From positions 1 to 37,584 of the forward strand of contig CANJUR010000046.1 in assembly GCA_947477565.1 (NCBI GenBank): 37,584 nucleotides of DNA, in the 5' to 3' direction. A program made the translations under genes and the position numbers. The notes beneath the pieces are model-generated. The model was not told where the DNA came from. It did no database searches and saw only the letters and a list, made by a program, of their open reading frames with translations. Shown piece after piece: positions 1-9,067 of the stretch. This stretch comes from Deltaproteobacteria bacterium (GTDB lineage: Bacteria; Myxococcota_A; Polyangia; Polyangiales; Ga0077539). The stretch's first letter is position 1. Every line of letters begins with the position of its first letter.

Positions 1-149
1 CGAAAGCCCGCAGCGGGCTCCATCCCGGGTCCCACGGGGCAGCGCTTCTCCATCGGGACATCGTAGGAGCCCGGGTCTGCCCCGGGCTTCCACACCGTGC
101 CGTGTGCTTCAGCACGCGGCACAGCGGGCCGAGGCGACGTACTCCGAAC
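1..149. repeat. Truncated copy of a dispersed repeat with terminal inverted repeats (left end)
   Basis: Positions 1-80 match 37505-37584 in the same orientation with two mismatches. Positions 97-149 are the reverse complement of 37447-37499, again with two mismatches in 53 bases. Joining the two partial copies gives one unit of about 207 bp that starts and ends with a 53-bp inverted repeat. The unit is rich in hairpins, for example 4-18, 68-89 and a near-perfect stem at 98-123. It encodes no protein that I recognise. Its size and long terminal inverted repeats resemble a MITE or REP-like element. The window starts inside this copy. Confidence 0.85.
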
Positions 150-247
150 TCCAGCAACGCCCGCTTCGCTTGACAACGCCCCACCCCGCAGGAACCTTCG
201 CCGCCGTCGCAGCTCCGCGACCATCGCCACGCCGAGGTACCTCCAAG

Positions 248-817
248 ATGTTCGACCAGCTTCTCAACCTCTTTGGTCAGTCTCCGCAGGGCCAGCAGGC
301 GTACACCGCGCTCCAGGCGCAGGGGTATTCGCCCACGCAGTCGGCGGGCATCCTGACCACCGCGTTTCCCGCAGCCGTCACGGCCATGCAGAACGCGATG
401 CAGTCGAACAATGGCCAACTCGGCGTCCTGGATCTCAAGAACAGCAACTACGCGATGAACTTCCTCACCGGCGCCGTGAGCGGCCTCGTGCGCGGCGAAG
501 GGATGAAGGGCGCGGCCATCGACGGTCTGCAGGGCGTCGTCGGCGGCCACGTCGCGCAGGTCATCGCCACCCGCTGCGGCCTCCCCGAGCGCGTCGCCGG
601 CGTCCTCGGCGCCGTGGTCACCCCGCTCATGATCGACTTCCTCTGGGACAAACTCCAGGGCATGAACCTCGGCCAGGGAGCCGGCACCGGCGGCATCGCA
701 GGGGCCCTCGGCAGCGCCGCCGCCGCCCTCGGTCTCGGCGGCACGCAAGCACCCGCCCTGCCCGCCCAGGCCCCCACTGGCTTCGGCGCGCAGTTCACGC
801 CCTTCGGCGGCCGCTAG
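248..817 (+). CDS. Hypothetical protein, Gly/Ala-rich C-terminus
   Basis: This 189-residue protein is not recognised. The ATG at 248 is preferred over an upstream ATG at 104 because the upstream part would translate the terminal repeat, and because a GAGG lies ten bases before it. The N-terminal half is amphipathic and Gln/Asn-rich. The middle (about residues 75-140) has two hydrophobic stretches that could be buried helices or a membrane hairpin. The last 45 residues are a low-complexity Gly/Ala/Pro tail. No signal peptide is evident. It has a faint resemblance to DUF937-like small proteins, too weak to name it. It converges on xdhC with a 26-bp gap and is probably transcribed alone from DNA next to the repeat. 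Confidence 0.6.
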   Translation: MFDQLLNLFGQSPQGQQAYTALQAQGYSPTQSAGILTTAFPAAVTAMQNAMQSNNGQLGVLDLKNSNYAMNFLTGAVSGLVRGEGMKGAAIDGLQGVVGGHVAQVIATRCGLPERVAGVLGAVVTPLMIDFLWDKLQGMNLGQGAGTGGIAGALGSAAAALGLGGTQAPALPAQAPTGFGAQFTPFGGR

Positions 818-843
818 ACGCCTCCCCTTCCCTCCCGCAACCG

Positions 844-1665
844 CTACTTCCCCCGGCCATCTCCGGCCCGCCACGCCACCATCGCCGCCGCGATCGACAC
901 CGCGATCTCCGCCGGGGATCGCGCTCCGATGCTCACCCCGAGCGGAATCTCCACCCGCGCCCGGTCGGCCTCGCTGAAACCCCGCGCCTCCAGCCGCGCC
1001 GCGGTGCGCACTGCCTTTGCGCGGCTCCCCACCGCGCCCACGTAGGCATAGCCCTCCCGCAGCGCCCACTCGACGGCGTCCTGGTCCCGCTGGTGGTCGT
1101 GCGTCATCGCAAGCACCGCGCCTCGCCGCGCGATCCCTTCGGCCAACTCCTTCGGCTCGCCGCACGCCACCCGCGCGCCCGGGAAGCGCTCGCCCACCGC
1201 GTACGCCTCGCGCACATCGACCACCATCACCTCGAAGCCCAACCCTAGCAGCAGCGGCACCAGCGCCCCCGCCACGTGCCCAGCGCCCACGACCCCCACC
1301 AACCACGGCGCAGCCATCGTCTCGATCAACACGTCCACGCTCCCACCGCAGCACATCCCCAACCCCGCCCCGAGCCGAAACGTCTCCACCCGCGTCCCCG
1401 CCTCGCCTCGGGCCGCGCGCGCCCACGCCGCCTCCAGCGCGCGCATCACCGCGGCCTCCACTGCGCCGCCGCCCACGGTCCCGAAGCACCCTTCCCCGGT
1501 GCGCGCGAGCTTCTGCCCGGGCGTCGATGGCGTGCTCCCATGGCGTCCGATGACCGTCGCCAGCGCCGCGGCGCTACCCGCCGTCAGCGCCGCCGCGACT
1601 CTCCGCAGCACCCCTGCCACGTCCGTCGCCACCGCGATTGCGAGCCCCTCATCGACCGCCTGCAC
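844..1665 (-). CDS. xdhC: XdhC/CoxI family molybdenum-enzyme maturation protein
   Basis: This 273-residue protein belongs to the XdhC family, which binds molybdenum cofactor, helps its sulfuration and hands it to xanthine dehydrogenase-type hydroxylases in the cytoplasm. The N-terminal XdhC/CoxI part carries the GMCCGG motif (Cys105, Cys106). The C-terminal Rossmann part starts with VVGAGHVAG near residue 125 and continues to the conserved THDHQRDQDAVEWAL and YVGAVGSRAK blocks, ending with GARSPAEIAVSIAAAM. Its ATG lies 6 bp after the moaA stop, so the two genes form an operon for cofactor synthesis and delivery. No xanthine dehydrogenase or CO dehydrogenase subunit is in the window, so the client enzyme is unknown. 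Confidence 0.9.
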   Translation of the reverse strand: MQAVDEGLAIAVATDVAGVLRRVAAALTAGSAAALATVIGRHGSTPSTPGQKLARTGEGCFGTVGGGAVEAAVMRALEAAWARAARGEAGTRVETFRLGAGLGMCCGGSVDVLIETMAAPWLVGVVGAGHVAGALVPLLLGLGFEVMVVDVREAYAVGERFPGARVACGEPKELAEGIARRGAVLAMTHDHQRDQDAVEWALREGYAYVGAVGSRAKAVRTAARLEARGFSEADRARVEIPLGVSIGARSPAEIAVSIAAAMVAWRAGDGRGK

Positions 1666-1671
1666 CGCCGC

Positions 1672-2688
1672 TCATCCACCCGTCGCGAGCATCGACACGG
1701 CGCGTGCCGTGACCTCCGTGCAGCCCTTCCAGCTCGCATCGGGCTTCATGGACCATGCCTCGCGCAGCGTCGCCGCCACCGCGCCGGGCTCCCCGGTCTT
1801 ACCCGCCTCGGTGATTCCGACGCCGTCGTCGGTCGCGAGGCACGGTCTCATCTTGCCCTCGCTGGTCACCCGCAGCCGGTCGCAGCCAGCGCAGTAGGTA
1901 TCCGTCGAACCGGTGATGAACCCCACCTTCCGACCGCTTCCGTCCGCTGCGCGCAGGTACTTCGCGGGGCCTCGGTCGTCGTCGCGCTCGCCTTCGCCTA
2001 CCCGCAGCAGCCCTGCCAGCCGGGCGATCATCTCCGCCCGCGGGACGAGCGCCTCGCGCCAGAGGTTGCCGCCCTCGCCTACGCCCATCACCTCGATGAA
2101 GCGCGGCGTGATGCCCCGCTCCCACGCCCATCGCACCAGCGCAGGAAGCTCGTCGTCATTGACCCCGCGCAACACCACGGTGTTGGTCTTCACCTCGTCG
2201 AAGCCGCTCTCGAGCGCCGCCGCGACGCCTGCGAGCACCGCTGCGAGGTCGCCCCCGCGCGTGATCGCCGCGAAGCGCCCTGAATCGAGAGAGTCGATAG
2301 ACACGGTCACCCGCCGCAGCCCCGCCGCCCGCAGCGGACCCGCGAGCGCCGCGAGCCGCGACGCGTTGGTGGTGATGGCGAGGTCGTCCATCTCGAGCGC
2401 CGCCACCCGGCGCACCACTTCGAGCACATCGCGATGCAACAGCGGCTCTCCGCCGGTGATGCGCACCCGCCGCACGCCCTCCGCGTGCAGCCCACGAAGC
2501 ACGGCCTCCCATTGCGCGACGGAGAGGCGCTCGTCTGCGGGCATGTAGGCGCCGCGCTCCGCCGGGCGGCAGTACACGCAGGCCATGTCGCAGCGGTCGG
2601 TCAGCGAGATGCGCACCAGCCGGGCGGAGGCTCGCTCCACCTTCACGGCGGCGGACATCTCGCGAAGCACGGGCAGGGCGACATTCAT
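1672..2688 (-). CDS. moaA: GTP 3',8-cyclase (molybdenum cofactor biosynthesis)
   Basis: This radical SAM enzyme catalyses the first step of molybdopterin synthesis, rearranging GTP for MoaC to convert to cyclic pyranopterin phosphate. The N-terminal cluster motif is C33-x3-C37-x2-C40 and the C-terminal GTP-binding cluster is C266-x2-C269-x13-C283, as in the family. The protein ends in Gly-Gly, the conserved tail needed for activity. The length of 338 residues is usual. The frame is open up to 2838, but the ATG at 2688 is chosen because a GGAGG lies eight bases before it and the radical SAM domain follows at the expected distance. It leads the two-gene operon with xdhC. No other moa or moe gene is nearby. 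Confidence 0.95.
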   Translation of the reverse strand: MNVALPVLREMSAAVKVERASARLVRISLTDRCDMACVYCRPAERGAYMPADERLSVAQWEAVLRGLHAEGVRRVRITGGEPLLHRDVLEVVRRVAALEMDDLAITTNASRLAALAGPLRAAGLRRVTVSIDSLDSGRFAAITRGGDLAAVLAGVAAALESGFDEVKTNTVVLRGVNDDELPALVRWAWERGITPRFIEVMGVGEGGNLWREALVPRAEMIARLAGLLRVGEGERDDDRGPAKYLRAADGSGRKVGFITGSTDTYCAGCDRLRVTSEGKMRPCLATDDGVGITEAGKTGEPGAVAATLREAWSMKPDASWKGCTEVTARAVSMLATGG

Positions 2689-2771
2689 CGGTGGAGCCTC
2701 CATTGTTGCGCGAGCCCGCGCATTTGGAAAGCGCCGTGCAGGGTCCGCTGTCCCTCCCAGCGCCTCAAGAG

Positions 2772-2794
2772 ACTCCACCCTCGGCCCGTGGAGT
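2772..2794. other. Hairpin in the moaA / UbiA divergent intergenic region
   Basis: A perfect 7-bp inverted repeat (ACTCCAC / GTGGAGT) with a 9-base loop lies in the 245-bp divergent gap between moaA and the UbiA-like gene. It could be an operator or a 5' leader structure. I do not see a recognisable Moco riboswitch in this gap. Confidence 0.3.
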
Positions 2795-2933
2795 GGTCGT
2801 CGCCACGCACCCAGCGATGACGAGCGCAGACGATGCAAGCCTGGAATTCAAGCAACGGCTGAACCTCTAAACCCCGCCGCGCAGATTCCCAACTGGTCAT
2901 CGCACCCCGCGTCGTGCGAGCCTGCGCACTGTC

Positions 2934-3761
2934 GTGAAGGAGGTCCTCGCTGCCGTCCGCGTCGCCTGGCGCATCGCTGCGGATGTCGCGATCTACCGAC
3001 TTCGCAAGCGCGAGGCGGGCAACCTCGTCACCAGCCTCACGCTCGCCGTCGCGCTCGGCCTCTCTCCCGGCGACCTCGCATCGCGCGCTGGCTTCGGCGC
3101 TCTGCTCAACCTCTTCGTTTACCTCGTCAACGACTGCTTCGACGTAGGCATCGACCTGCGTGCACCCGGTCGCGACAACGCGCGCACCCGATTCCTCGCC
3201 GAACACCTCACAACCGCCTGGGCCACCGTAGTTGCCATGGCGCTGCTCATCATCGGGTGGGGCGCGCTGCACTCCACCGGCCTGCTGCTCACTGCGCTCA
3301 TCAACATCGTCGTGATCGTCGTGTACTCGCGCGTGCTCAAGCACCGCCCCATTCTCGACCTCGTGGCCATGGCCGCCTGGGGCCTCTCCATGGCCATGGT
3401 CGGCTTCCCAGTCCACAGCACCCTCGGCTGGCGCTGCGCCGGGCTCCTCGGGCTGCTCTGCATGGTCACCGAGGCCGTGCAGGTGCTCCGCGACGAGCCC
3501 TCCGACCGCGCGGCCCACGTGCGCACCACCGCCGTCGTGTGCGGTCCACGCGCCACCGCTGTCATCGCCCGCGGGCTCCTCGTCGTCGCCGCCGTGTATG
3601 CCGCGCTGCTGCTCCATCCCATCGGCGCGGTGCTCGTGCTCGGTGCCTTCGTACCCTTCGACCCCGCCCGCGCCAACGCCTCCTGGGATCGTCTCCGCGC
3701 CCTCTTCGGCCTCACCTGGCTGGCGCTCCTCGCGCTGCTCCGCCTGGCGCCACACCCGTGA
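2934..3761 (+). CDS. UbiA-like prenyltransferase family membrane protein
   Basis: This 275-residue protein looks like a UbiA-superfamily intramembrane prenyltransferase, which joins an isoprenoid diphosphate to an aromatic or phosphosugar acceptor. The first Asp-rich motif is visible as NDCFDVGIDLRAPGRDNARTR near residues 66-86 (N-D-x2-D-x3-D). A YSRVLKHRPILD block follows near residue 122. A second Asp-rich region, VLRDEPSDRAAHVRTTAV, lies near residue 184. About eight hydrophobic helices span the chain. The GTG start is the first in-frame start that precedes the charged N-terminus, and no strong ribosome site is visible. The stop overlaps the GTG of the next membrane gene (GTGA), so the two are translationally coupled. 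Substrate unknown: a quinone ring or a phosphoribose-like acceptor are both possible. Confidence 0.75.
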   Translation: MKEVLAAVRVAWRIAADVAIYRLRKREAGNLVTSLTLAVALGLSPGDLASRAGFGALLNLFVYLVNDCFDVGIDLRAPGRDNARTRFLAEHLTTAWATVVAMALLIIGWGALHSTGLLLTALINIVVIVVYSRVLKHRPILDLVAMAAWGLSMAMVGFPVHSTLGWRCAGLLGLLCMVTEAVQVLRDEPSDRAAHVRTTAVVCGPRATAVIARGLLVVAAVYAALLLHPIGAVLVLGAFVPFDPARANASWDRLRALFGLTWLALLALLRLAPHP

Positions 3762-5452
3762 CCTCACCGTCGTCGCCCTTGCGCGACCACGGCAGAGCCC
3801 TCGCGCTCGCGATCATCGGCCTTGCGATCCGCATCACCGCTCTCGGCGCGCCGCCCGTCCACGATGACCACGCCCAGATCGCCATGCTCCGCGGCACCTT
3901 CCCTGCGCACCGGGCGCTGTGGGATCTCTTCGCGTTCGTGCGCCCCGGCGAGGCCGCCGGGTTTCGCCTCGACGGATTCCTCCCGTGGTGGACCGACGCG
4001 CACTTCGCCATCGCAATGTTTCGCCCGCTCTCGAGCCTCGCGCTCGCGGCAGAGTTCACCCTCGGTGGTCCCCGCCTCGCGCACGCCGCATCGGCGCTGA
4101 TCTTCGCCGCCCTGGTCGTGGTCGCCGGCGACGTCTTCCGCGCGACCCTCCCCCGCCCGGTCGCCTGGATCGCCACGCTCCTCCTCGCCCTCTCCCCTGC
4201 CGCAACGCTCCCGCTGCTCTGGATCGCCAACCAGAACGCCCTCCTCTCCGTACTCCTCGGTCTCATCGCGCTGGCGGCCTTCATTCGCGGCCGCGACATC
4301 CTCGCGCACGCCGCCCTGCTCCTGGCAGCCCTCTCCGGCGAGTACGCCGTCCCGATGCTGGGTTACCTCGTCGTCTTCGCGCTCGGCCGCCCGCGCCCAG
4401 CGCCGCGCGTCGCCACGCTCTGCACCGCGACCCTGCTGCCGCTGCTCCTCGGGCGCGCCCTCCACTACGGCGCCGAGCACTCGCAGTACCTCGACCCCTT
4501 GAGAGCTCCGTCACAGTGGCTCGCGCAGGCCCCCGATCGCGCGCTCGCCCTCGTCGGCACCGCCCTCCTCGGCCAATCCTCGGGTGCCGACTACCACGGC
4601 TCCGTCCTCCCTTTTTCGCCTGTCGCTACGGTGTTCGGCGCCGCGCTCCTCCTCGCCGCCTTCGCGGTCACCCTTCGCCGCTCCGACGCCGCAGCCCGCG
4701 TGTCCGCCCGTGCATGGACCCTCGGCGCCGCCCTGGCCCTGCTGCCGGTGCTCTCGGCCCCTGCCCTCCCGCGCCTGCTGCTCCCCAGCGCGCCCGGCGT
4801 CGCTGTCCTCCTTGCTGTTCTCTGCGCCGCCCCCGTCGAGCGTTTTTCCCGCTGGCGCACGCCCGCGCGCCCCGGCCTCGCCGCCGTCGCACTGTCACTC
4901 CTGCTGCTGGTCATCCACATCGCGCTTGTCCCATGGCAGGCCCACATCGACGTGCGTGCCCTCGCCGCCCGCTTCGCCCGCACCCGCGACGCCGTGACCG
5001 CCGCGGCCCCGCTGGTCAACCCAGAAGCCCGCTGCGATGTGCTCCTGGGCGCACTCGACCTCGAGGCGCTGCACTACCCGCACCTGATCTGGCGCGAATC
5101 CGGCGTGCGTTCGTCACGCTGCTGGCGGGTTCTCACCTCGACGTTTCGCCCGGTCGCGCTAACCCGCCTCGACGCGCGCACGCTGCTTCTGCGCAGCGAG
5201 GGCGGCGCGCTCGTCGAGCCGATCGCACTGACCGCCTATCGCGCAGGCCCGGTGCGCGTAGGCCAGGTGTTGGTGACGCCCACGATGACAATCACGGTCA
5301 TCGACGCCTTCGCGGGATACCCTACGGCGCTGCGTATCGACCTCGTAGACGAAGTCGACGCCTACGCGTGGTGGGTCATGTTGGGAGGGAGAATGATTCG
5401 ATTGCCGATATCGCGAATGTCGGGCGTGCTGCGGGTGCCGCCGCCCTCGTGA
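3758..5452 (+). CDS. Putative GT-C-type integral membrane glycosyltransferase
   Basis: This 564-residue polytopic protein has about ten hydrophobic segments followed by a soluble C-terminal part of about 150 residues. The first loop after helix 1 carries VHDDHAQ (Asp36, Asp37). An acidic pair in this place is typical of GT-C enzymes (GT39/PMT/ArnT-like) that take sugars from polyprenyl-phosphate donors outside the inner membrane. A FRPLSSLAL block and a WIANQNALL block follow, as in related family proteins. The GTG at 3758 is used because it overlaps the upstream TGA. The frame is open much further upstream, but that part is antisense to moaA or a shadow of the UbiA gene. Coupling to a UbiA-like enzyme suggests that one makes a lipid-linked donor that the other uses; this is inference. 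Confidence 0.6.
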   Translation: MTSPSSPLRDHGRALALAIIGLAIRITALGAPPVHDDHAQIAMLRGTFPAHRALWDLFAFVRPGEAAGFRLDGFLPWWTDAHFAIAMFRPLSSLALAAEFTLGGPRLAHAASALIFAALVVVAGDVFRATLPRPVAWIATLLLALSPAATLPLLWIANQNALLSVLLGLIALAAFIRGRDILAHAALLLAALSGEYAVPMLGYLVVFALGRPRPAPRVATLCTATLLPLLLGRALHYGAEHSQYLDPLRAPSQWLAQAPDRALALVGTALLGQSSGADYHGSVLPFSPVATVFGAALLLAAFAVTLRRSDAAARVSARAWTLGAALALLPVLSAPALPRLLLPSAPGVAVLLAVLCAAPVERFSRWRTPARPGLAAVALSLLLLVIHIALVPWQAHIDVRALAARFARTRDAVTAAAPLVNPEARCDVLLGALDLEALHYPHLIWRESGVRSSRCWRVLTSTFRPVALTRLDARTLLLRSEGGALVEPIALTAYRAGPVRVGQVLVTPTMTITVIDAFAGYPTALRIDLVDEVDAYAWWVMLGGRMIRLPISRMSGVLRVPPPS

Positions 5453-5459
5453 CGTTGGA

Positions 5460-6014
5460 TCAGCCCGGGCCGCCAGCGGCAGCGTCGGTACCGCCTGCAG
5501 CGTCAGCGCCCGCAGCGTCAGCACCCGCAGCGTCAGCGCCCGCAGCGTCGGCGCCCGCACCACCGTCGCCGCCACCGGTCATCATCCCGGAAGGACAAAC
5601 GCCCGTCATCGAGATGCAGAGGCCGCTCAGGCAGCAGTAGCGCACGGTGCTCGGATCGCTGGAGGTGCGGCAGGGATCGCAGTCGAGATCGGCAGTGCAG
5701 GAAGACGGGCACGCCACGGGGCCACCTCGATCGGTCGGCACCACGCCCGTATCGACGGGACCACCGCGATCGGTGCTGGTGCCGGTGTCGACCCGGCTAC
5801 CGCGGTCGATGGGAATGTCGAGCGTTGCGTTGCCACGGTCGAGTACCGGGACATCGAAGCTCGGTACCACCCCAGCGTCCATCTCTACGATCGCGGTGTC
5901 GTCCGCAACCGCGGCGTCATCTTCTGGAAACGCCATGGAGGGGTCATCGGCGCCGCAGCCCATGACCACACCAAGACAGAGAGACAGCGCAAGAAGGAAG
6001 CTGGAACGTTGCAT
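5460..6014 (-). CDS. Cys-rich putative lipoprotein with Ala/Asp repeat tail
   Basis: The 184-residue product starts with a lipoprotein signal ending in VMGC and is followed by a low-complexity Asp/Thr/Gly-rich linker (repeated DTG and DRGGPV). A compact block with about ten cysteines (CPSSCTADLDCDPC and RYCCLSGLCIS) follows, then a tail of four GADAA units. The ATG at 6014 starts the signal peptide; an upstream in-frame ATG at 6071 would add an unlikely N-terminus. Anchored on the outer membrane or periplasmic face, function unknown. Similar Cys-knot-plus-Asp-linker lipoproteins are common in large myxobacterial genomes. It converges with the membrane glycosyltransferase (7-bp gap) and diverges from guaB. 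Confidence 0.75.
   Translation of the reverse strand: MQRSSFLLALSLCLGVVMGCGADDPSMAFPEDDAAVADDTAIVEMDAGVVPSFDVPVLDRGNATLDIPIDRGSRVDTGTSTDRGGPVDTGVVPTDRGGPVACPSSCTADLDCDPCRTSSDPSTVRYCCLSGLCISMTGVCPSGMMTGGGDGGAGADAAGADAAGADAAGADAAGGTDAAAGGPG
5497..5556. repeat. Four tandem 15-bp repeats inside the lipoprotein gene
   Basis: Four adjacent 15-bp units (GCAGCGTCAGCGCCC with one or no changes each) encode the GADAA repeats on the minus strand. The unit length is a multiple of three, so a change in copy number would alter linker length without shifting the frame. Confidence 0.9.
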
Positions 6015-6195
6015 GGTGTCGGCACCCTGATGACGAAGATTGTGGGATGGCGGTTCGCCAGACCCTCGCACGAAACTCCCAACGTCTTATCAGGACGGCG
6101 TAACTTTTCCAATGCTTCAGCTGTGGTCTGTCATCACCGTCAGGCTGCGGAAGAAATGTCCTGACTCGCGCTGGCCCATCAAGCGCGGTACCTGA

Positions 6196-7689
<1,494 letters not shown>

Positions 7690-7696
7690 CCGACGC

Positions 7697-8122
7697 TCAC
7701 CACTCCCCGATGTTGGGGAGCGACGACCACGGCTCTGCGGGCGCGAGCGCCGCGCCCCGCTGCAGCAACTCCACCGAATGCCCGTCCGGAGATTTCACGA
7801 ACGCCATGCGCCCGTCGCGCGGCGGCCGATGAATCGTGACCCCACCGGCCCGCAGGCGAGCGCAGGTCACATAGATGTCATCCACGGCGAAGGCGAGATG
7901 CCCGAAGAAGCGCCCCGTCGCGTAGGGCTCGGCGGCGTCCCAGTTGTGGGTGAGTTCGATCTCCGCACTGTCGCCGTCACCGCCGGTGCCCAGGAAGACC
8001 AGCGTGAAGCGCCCGGCGGCGTGATCGGTGCGCCGCAGCTCGCGCATACCGAGCTTCGCGACGAAGAAATCGAGCGCGGCGGCGAGGTCACGCACGCGCA
8101 GCATCGTGTGAAGGAAGCGCAC
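7697..8122 (-). CDS. gloA: Lactoylglutathione lyase (glyoxalase I)
   Basis: Converts the hemithioacetal of methylglyoxal and glutathione to S-lactoylglutathione, a metal-dependent detoxification step. The 141-residue VOC-fold protein keeps the four metal ligands at the expected positions: His5 (FLHTMLRV), Glu56 (IELTHNW), His75 (GHLAFAV) and Glu118 (SVELLQ). The size fits bacterial nickel-type GloA. The start is GTG at 8122, with GAGGG nine bases upstream and located inside the end of the preceding gene, whose stop is 1 bp away. It is therefore translationally coupled to the Lys-tailed protein, an unusual partner for glyoxalase. Confidence 0.93.
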   Translation of the reverse strand: MRFLHTMLRVRDLAAALDFFVAKLGMRELRRTDHAAGRFTLVFLGTGGDGDSAEIELTHNWDAAEPYATGRFFGHLAFAVDDIYVTCARLRAGGVTIHRPPRDGRMAFVKSPDGHSVELLQRGAALAPAEPWSSLPNIGEW

Positions 8123-8123
8123 T

Positions 8124-8915
8124 TCACACCCTCGTCAGACGCTCGAGTTCGGCCTGGTCGAGGCCCACGATGTCAAACTCTGACGGCGCGCCCGGCTTCG
8201 TCGCACGCACGTTCACGGTCGCCGCGACGCCCTTCTGGTGCAGCCTGTGGTTGGCGGCCTCCGCGGCGGCGCGCTCCTCCGGCGTCGCCGTGCGCCCACG
8301 CGGCTTCGCGTCGCTTAGCTCGAGTAGCCGCGCACGCACGGCCTTGGTGTGCTCGATGATGCGCTTCGTCGCCACCTTTGCGACGTCCACCTTCGGACCG
8401 CCCTTCCACAGCCGCACCACTTCGCCCGTGAGTATGGCCAGGGTGTCGTCCGCTTCGGTCACCGTCGCGAGGTCAAGCAGCGCATTGACCCTCTTCGGAC
8501 CAAGCGCAGCGAATGCCTCCTCGGAGACGTGAGCCACCGCACGAATCAGCCGCGCAGTCGTCTGCGGGTGCAGCTCGAACTCGCTCGCCACCAGGGCGTC
8601 GAAGCCCTCCGGGTGCCCCGCCGCCTCGCTCATCCCGGGCTTCCGCAACTCCGTGAGCGCCTTGCCCAACTCGTACATTCCTCGCGAAGTCTCCCGAAAC
8701 GCGCCGCGCGCCGCTTCGAGCGCCGCCCTCGCGGCCGCCGCCAGGTTCTCTTCGCCGAGTGCCTTCATCGCGTCGGCACGCTCGCGAAGCGCCTTCGGCA
8801 GCGGGCGGACGGACGCCGGGGCATCCTCCTTCTTCTTCTTCTTCTTCCCGGCCGGCGTGGCGGCCTTCTTCGCAGGGGTGGTCTTCTTCGAATCCGTGCT
8901 CTTCGTACGGGCCAT
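8124..8915 (-). CDS. Putative DNA-binding protein with Lys-rich histone-H1-like tail
   Basis: No family could be assigned to this 263-residue protein. Residues 1-32 form a Lys/Ala/Thr/Pro tail with PAKKAATPAG and a run of six lysines, similar in composition to histone H1-like tails. Residues about 65-150 are helical, with a segment (FDALVASEFELHPQTTARLI) that looks like a helix-turn-helix of ParB/DUF3102 type: Gly-Phe, a helix, then an TTARLIRAV recognition-like helix. A basic central helix and a short acidic C-terminus end the chain. It is first in an operon with gloA. About 65 bp upstream of its ATG lies the array of four 14-bp palindromes, which makes autoregulation an attractive but untested idea. 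Confidence 0.65.
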   Translation of the reverse strand: MARTKSTDSKKTTPAKKAATPAGKKKKKKEDAPASVRPLPKALRERADAMKALGEENLAAAARAALEAARGAFRETSRGMYELGKALTELRKPGMSEAAGHPEGFDALVASEFELHPQTTARLIRAVAHVSEEAFAALGPKRVNALLDLATVTEADDTLAILTGEVVRLWKGGPKVDVAKVATKRIIEHTKAVRARLLELSDAKPRGRTATPEERAAAEAANHRLHQKGVAATVNVRATKPGAPSEFDIVGLDQAELERLTRV

Positions 8916-8970
8916 GACCGCGACGGTGCGCGCGCTGCGGAGGGAGCGTCAAGGCTCCGGTGCGACCTCG

Positions 8971-9057
8971 GTGACGGCCACATCACCGGTGATGACGGCC
9001 ACATCACCGGTGATGACGGCCACATCACCGGTGATGACGGCCACATCACCGGTGATG
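8971..9057. promoter_or_regulatory. Array of four 14-bp palindromes at exact 21-bp spacing
   Basis: The perfect palindrome CATCACCGGTGATG occurs at 8981-8994, 9002-9015, 9023-9036 and 9044-9057. The spacers (ACGGCCA) are identical, so the unit is 21 bp, two helical turns. The array lies between the end of tamA and the start of the Lys-tailed gene, both on the minus strand, so it is 66-142 bp upstream of that start codon. All sites would face the same side of the helix, as expected for cooperative repressor or nucleoid-protein binding. A minus-strand reading through it gives an ITGDVAV heptad repeat, but this lies after the tamA stop. Confidence 0.75.
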
Positions 9058-9067
9058 AACCCGCGCG

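Noticed and set aside
2689..2933. Moco riboswitch upstream of moaA
   Set aside because: I could see only short hairpins and no recognisable conserved motif on the moaA strand.
2585..3757. Upstream extension of the GT-C gene frame
   Set aside because: It crosses antisense to moaA and the UbiA gene; protein is Arg/Pro-rich. The GTG that overlaps the UbiA stop is a better start.
8971..9057. Short regular repeats as a CRISPR array
   Set aside because: The units are 21 bp with identical spacers and a perfect palindrome, and there are no cas genes; CRISPR arrays have unique spacers of about 30 bp.
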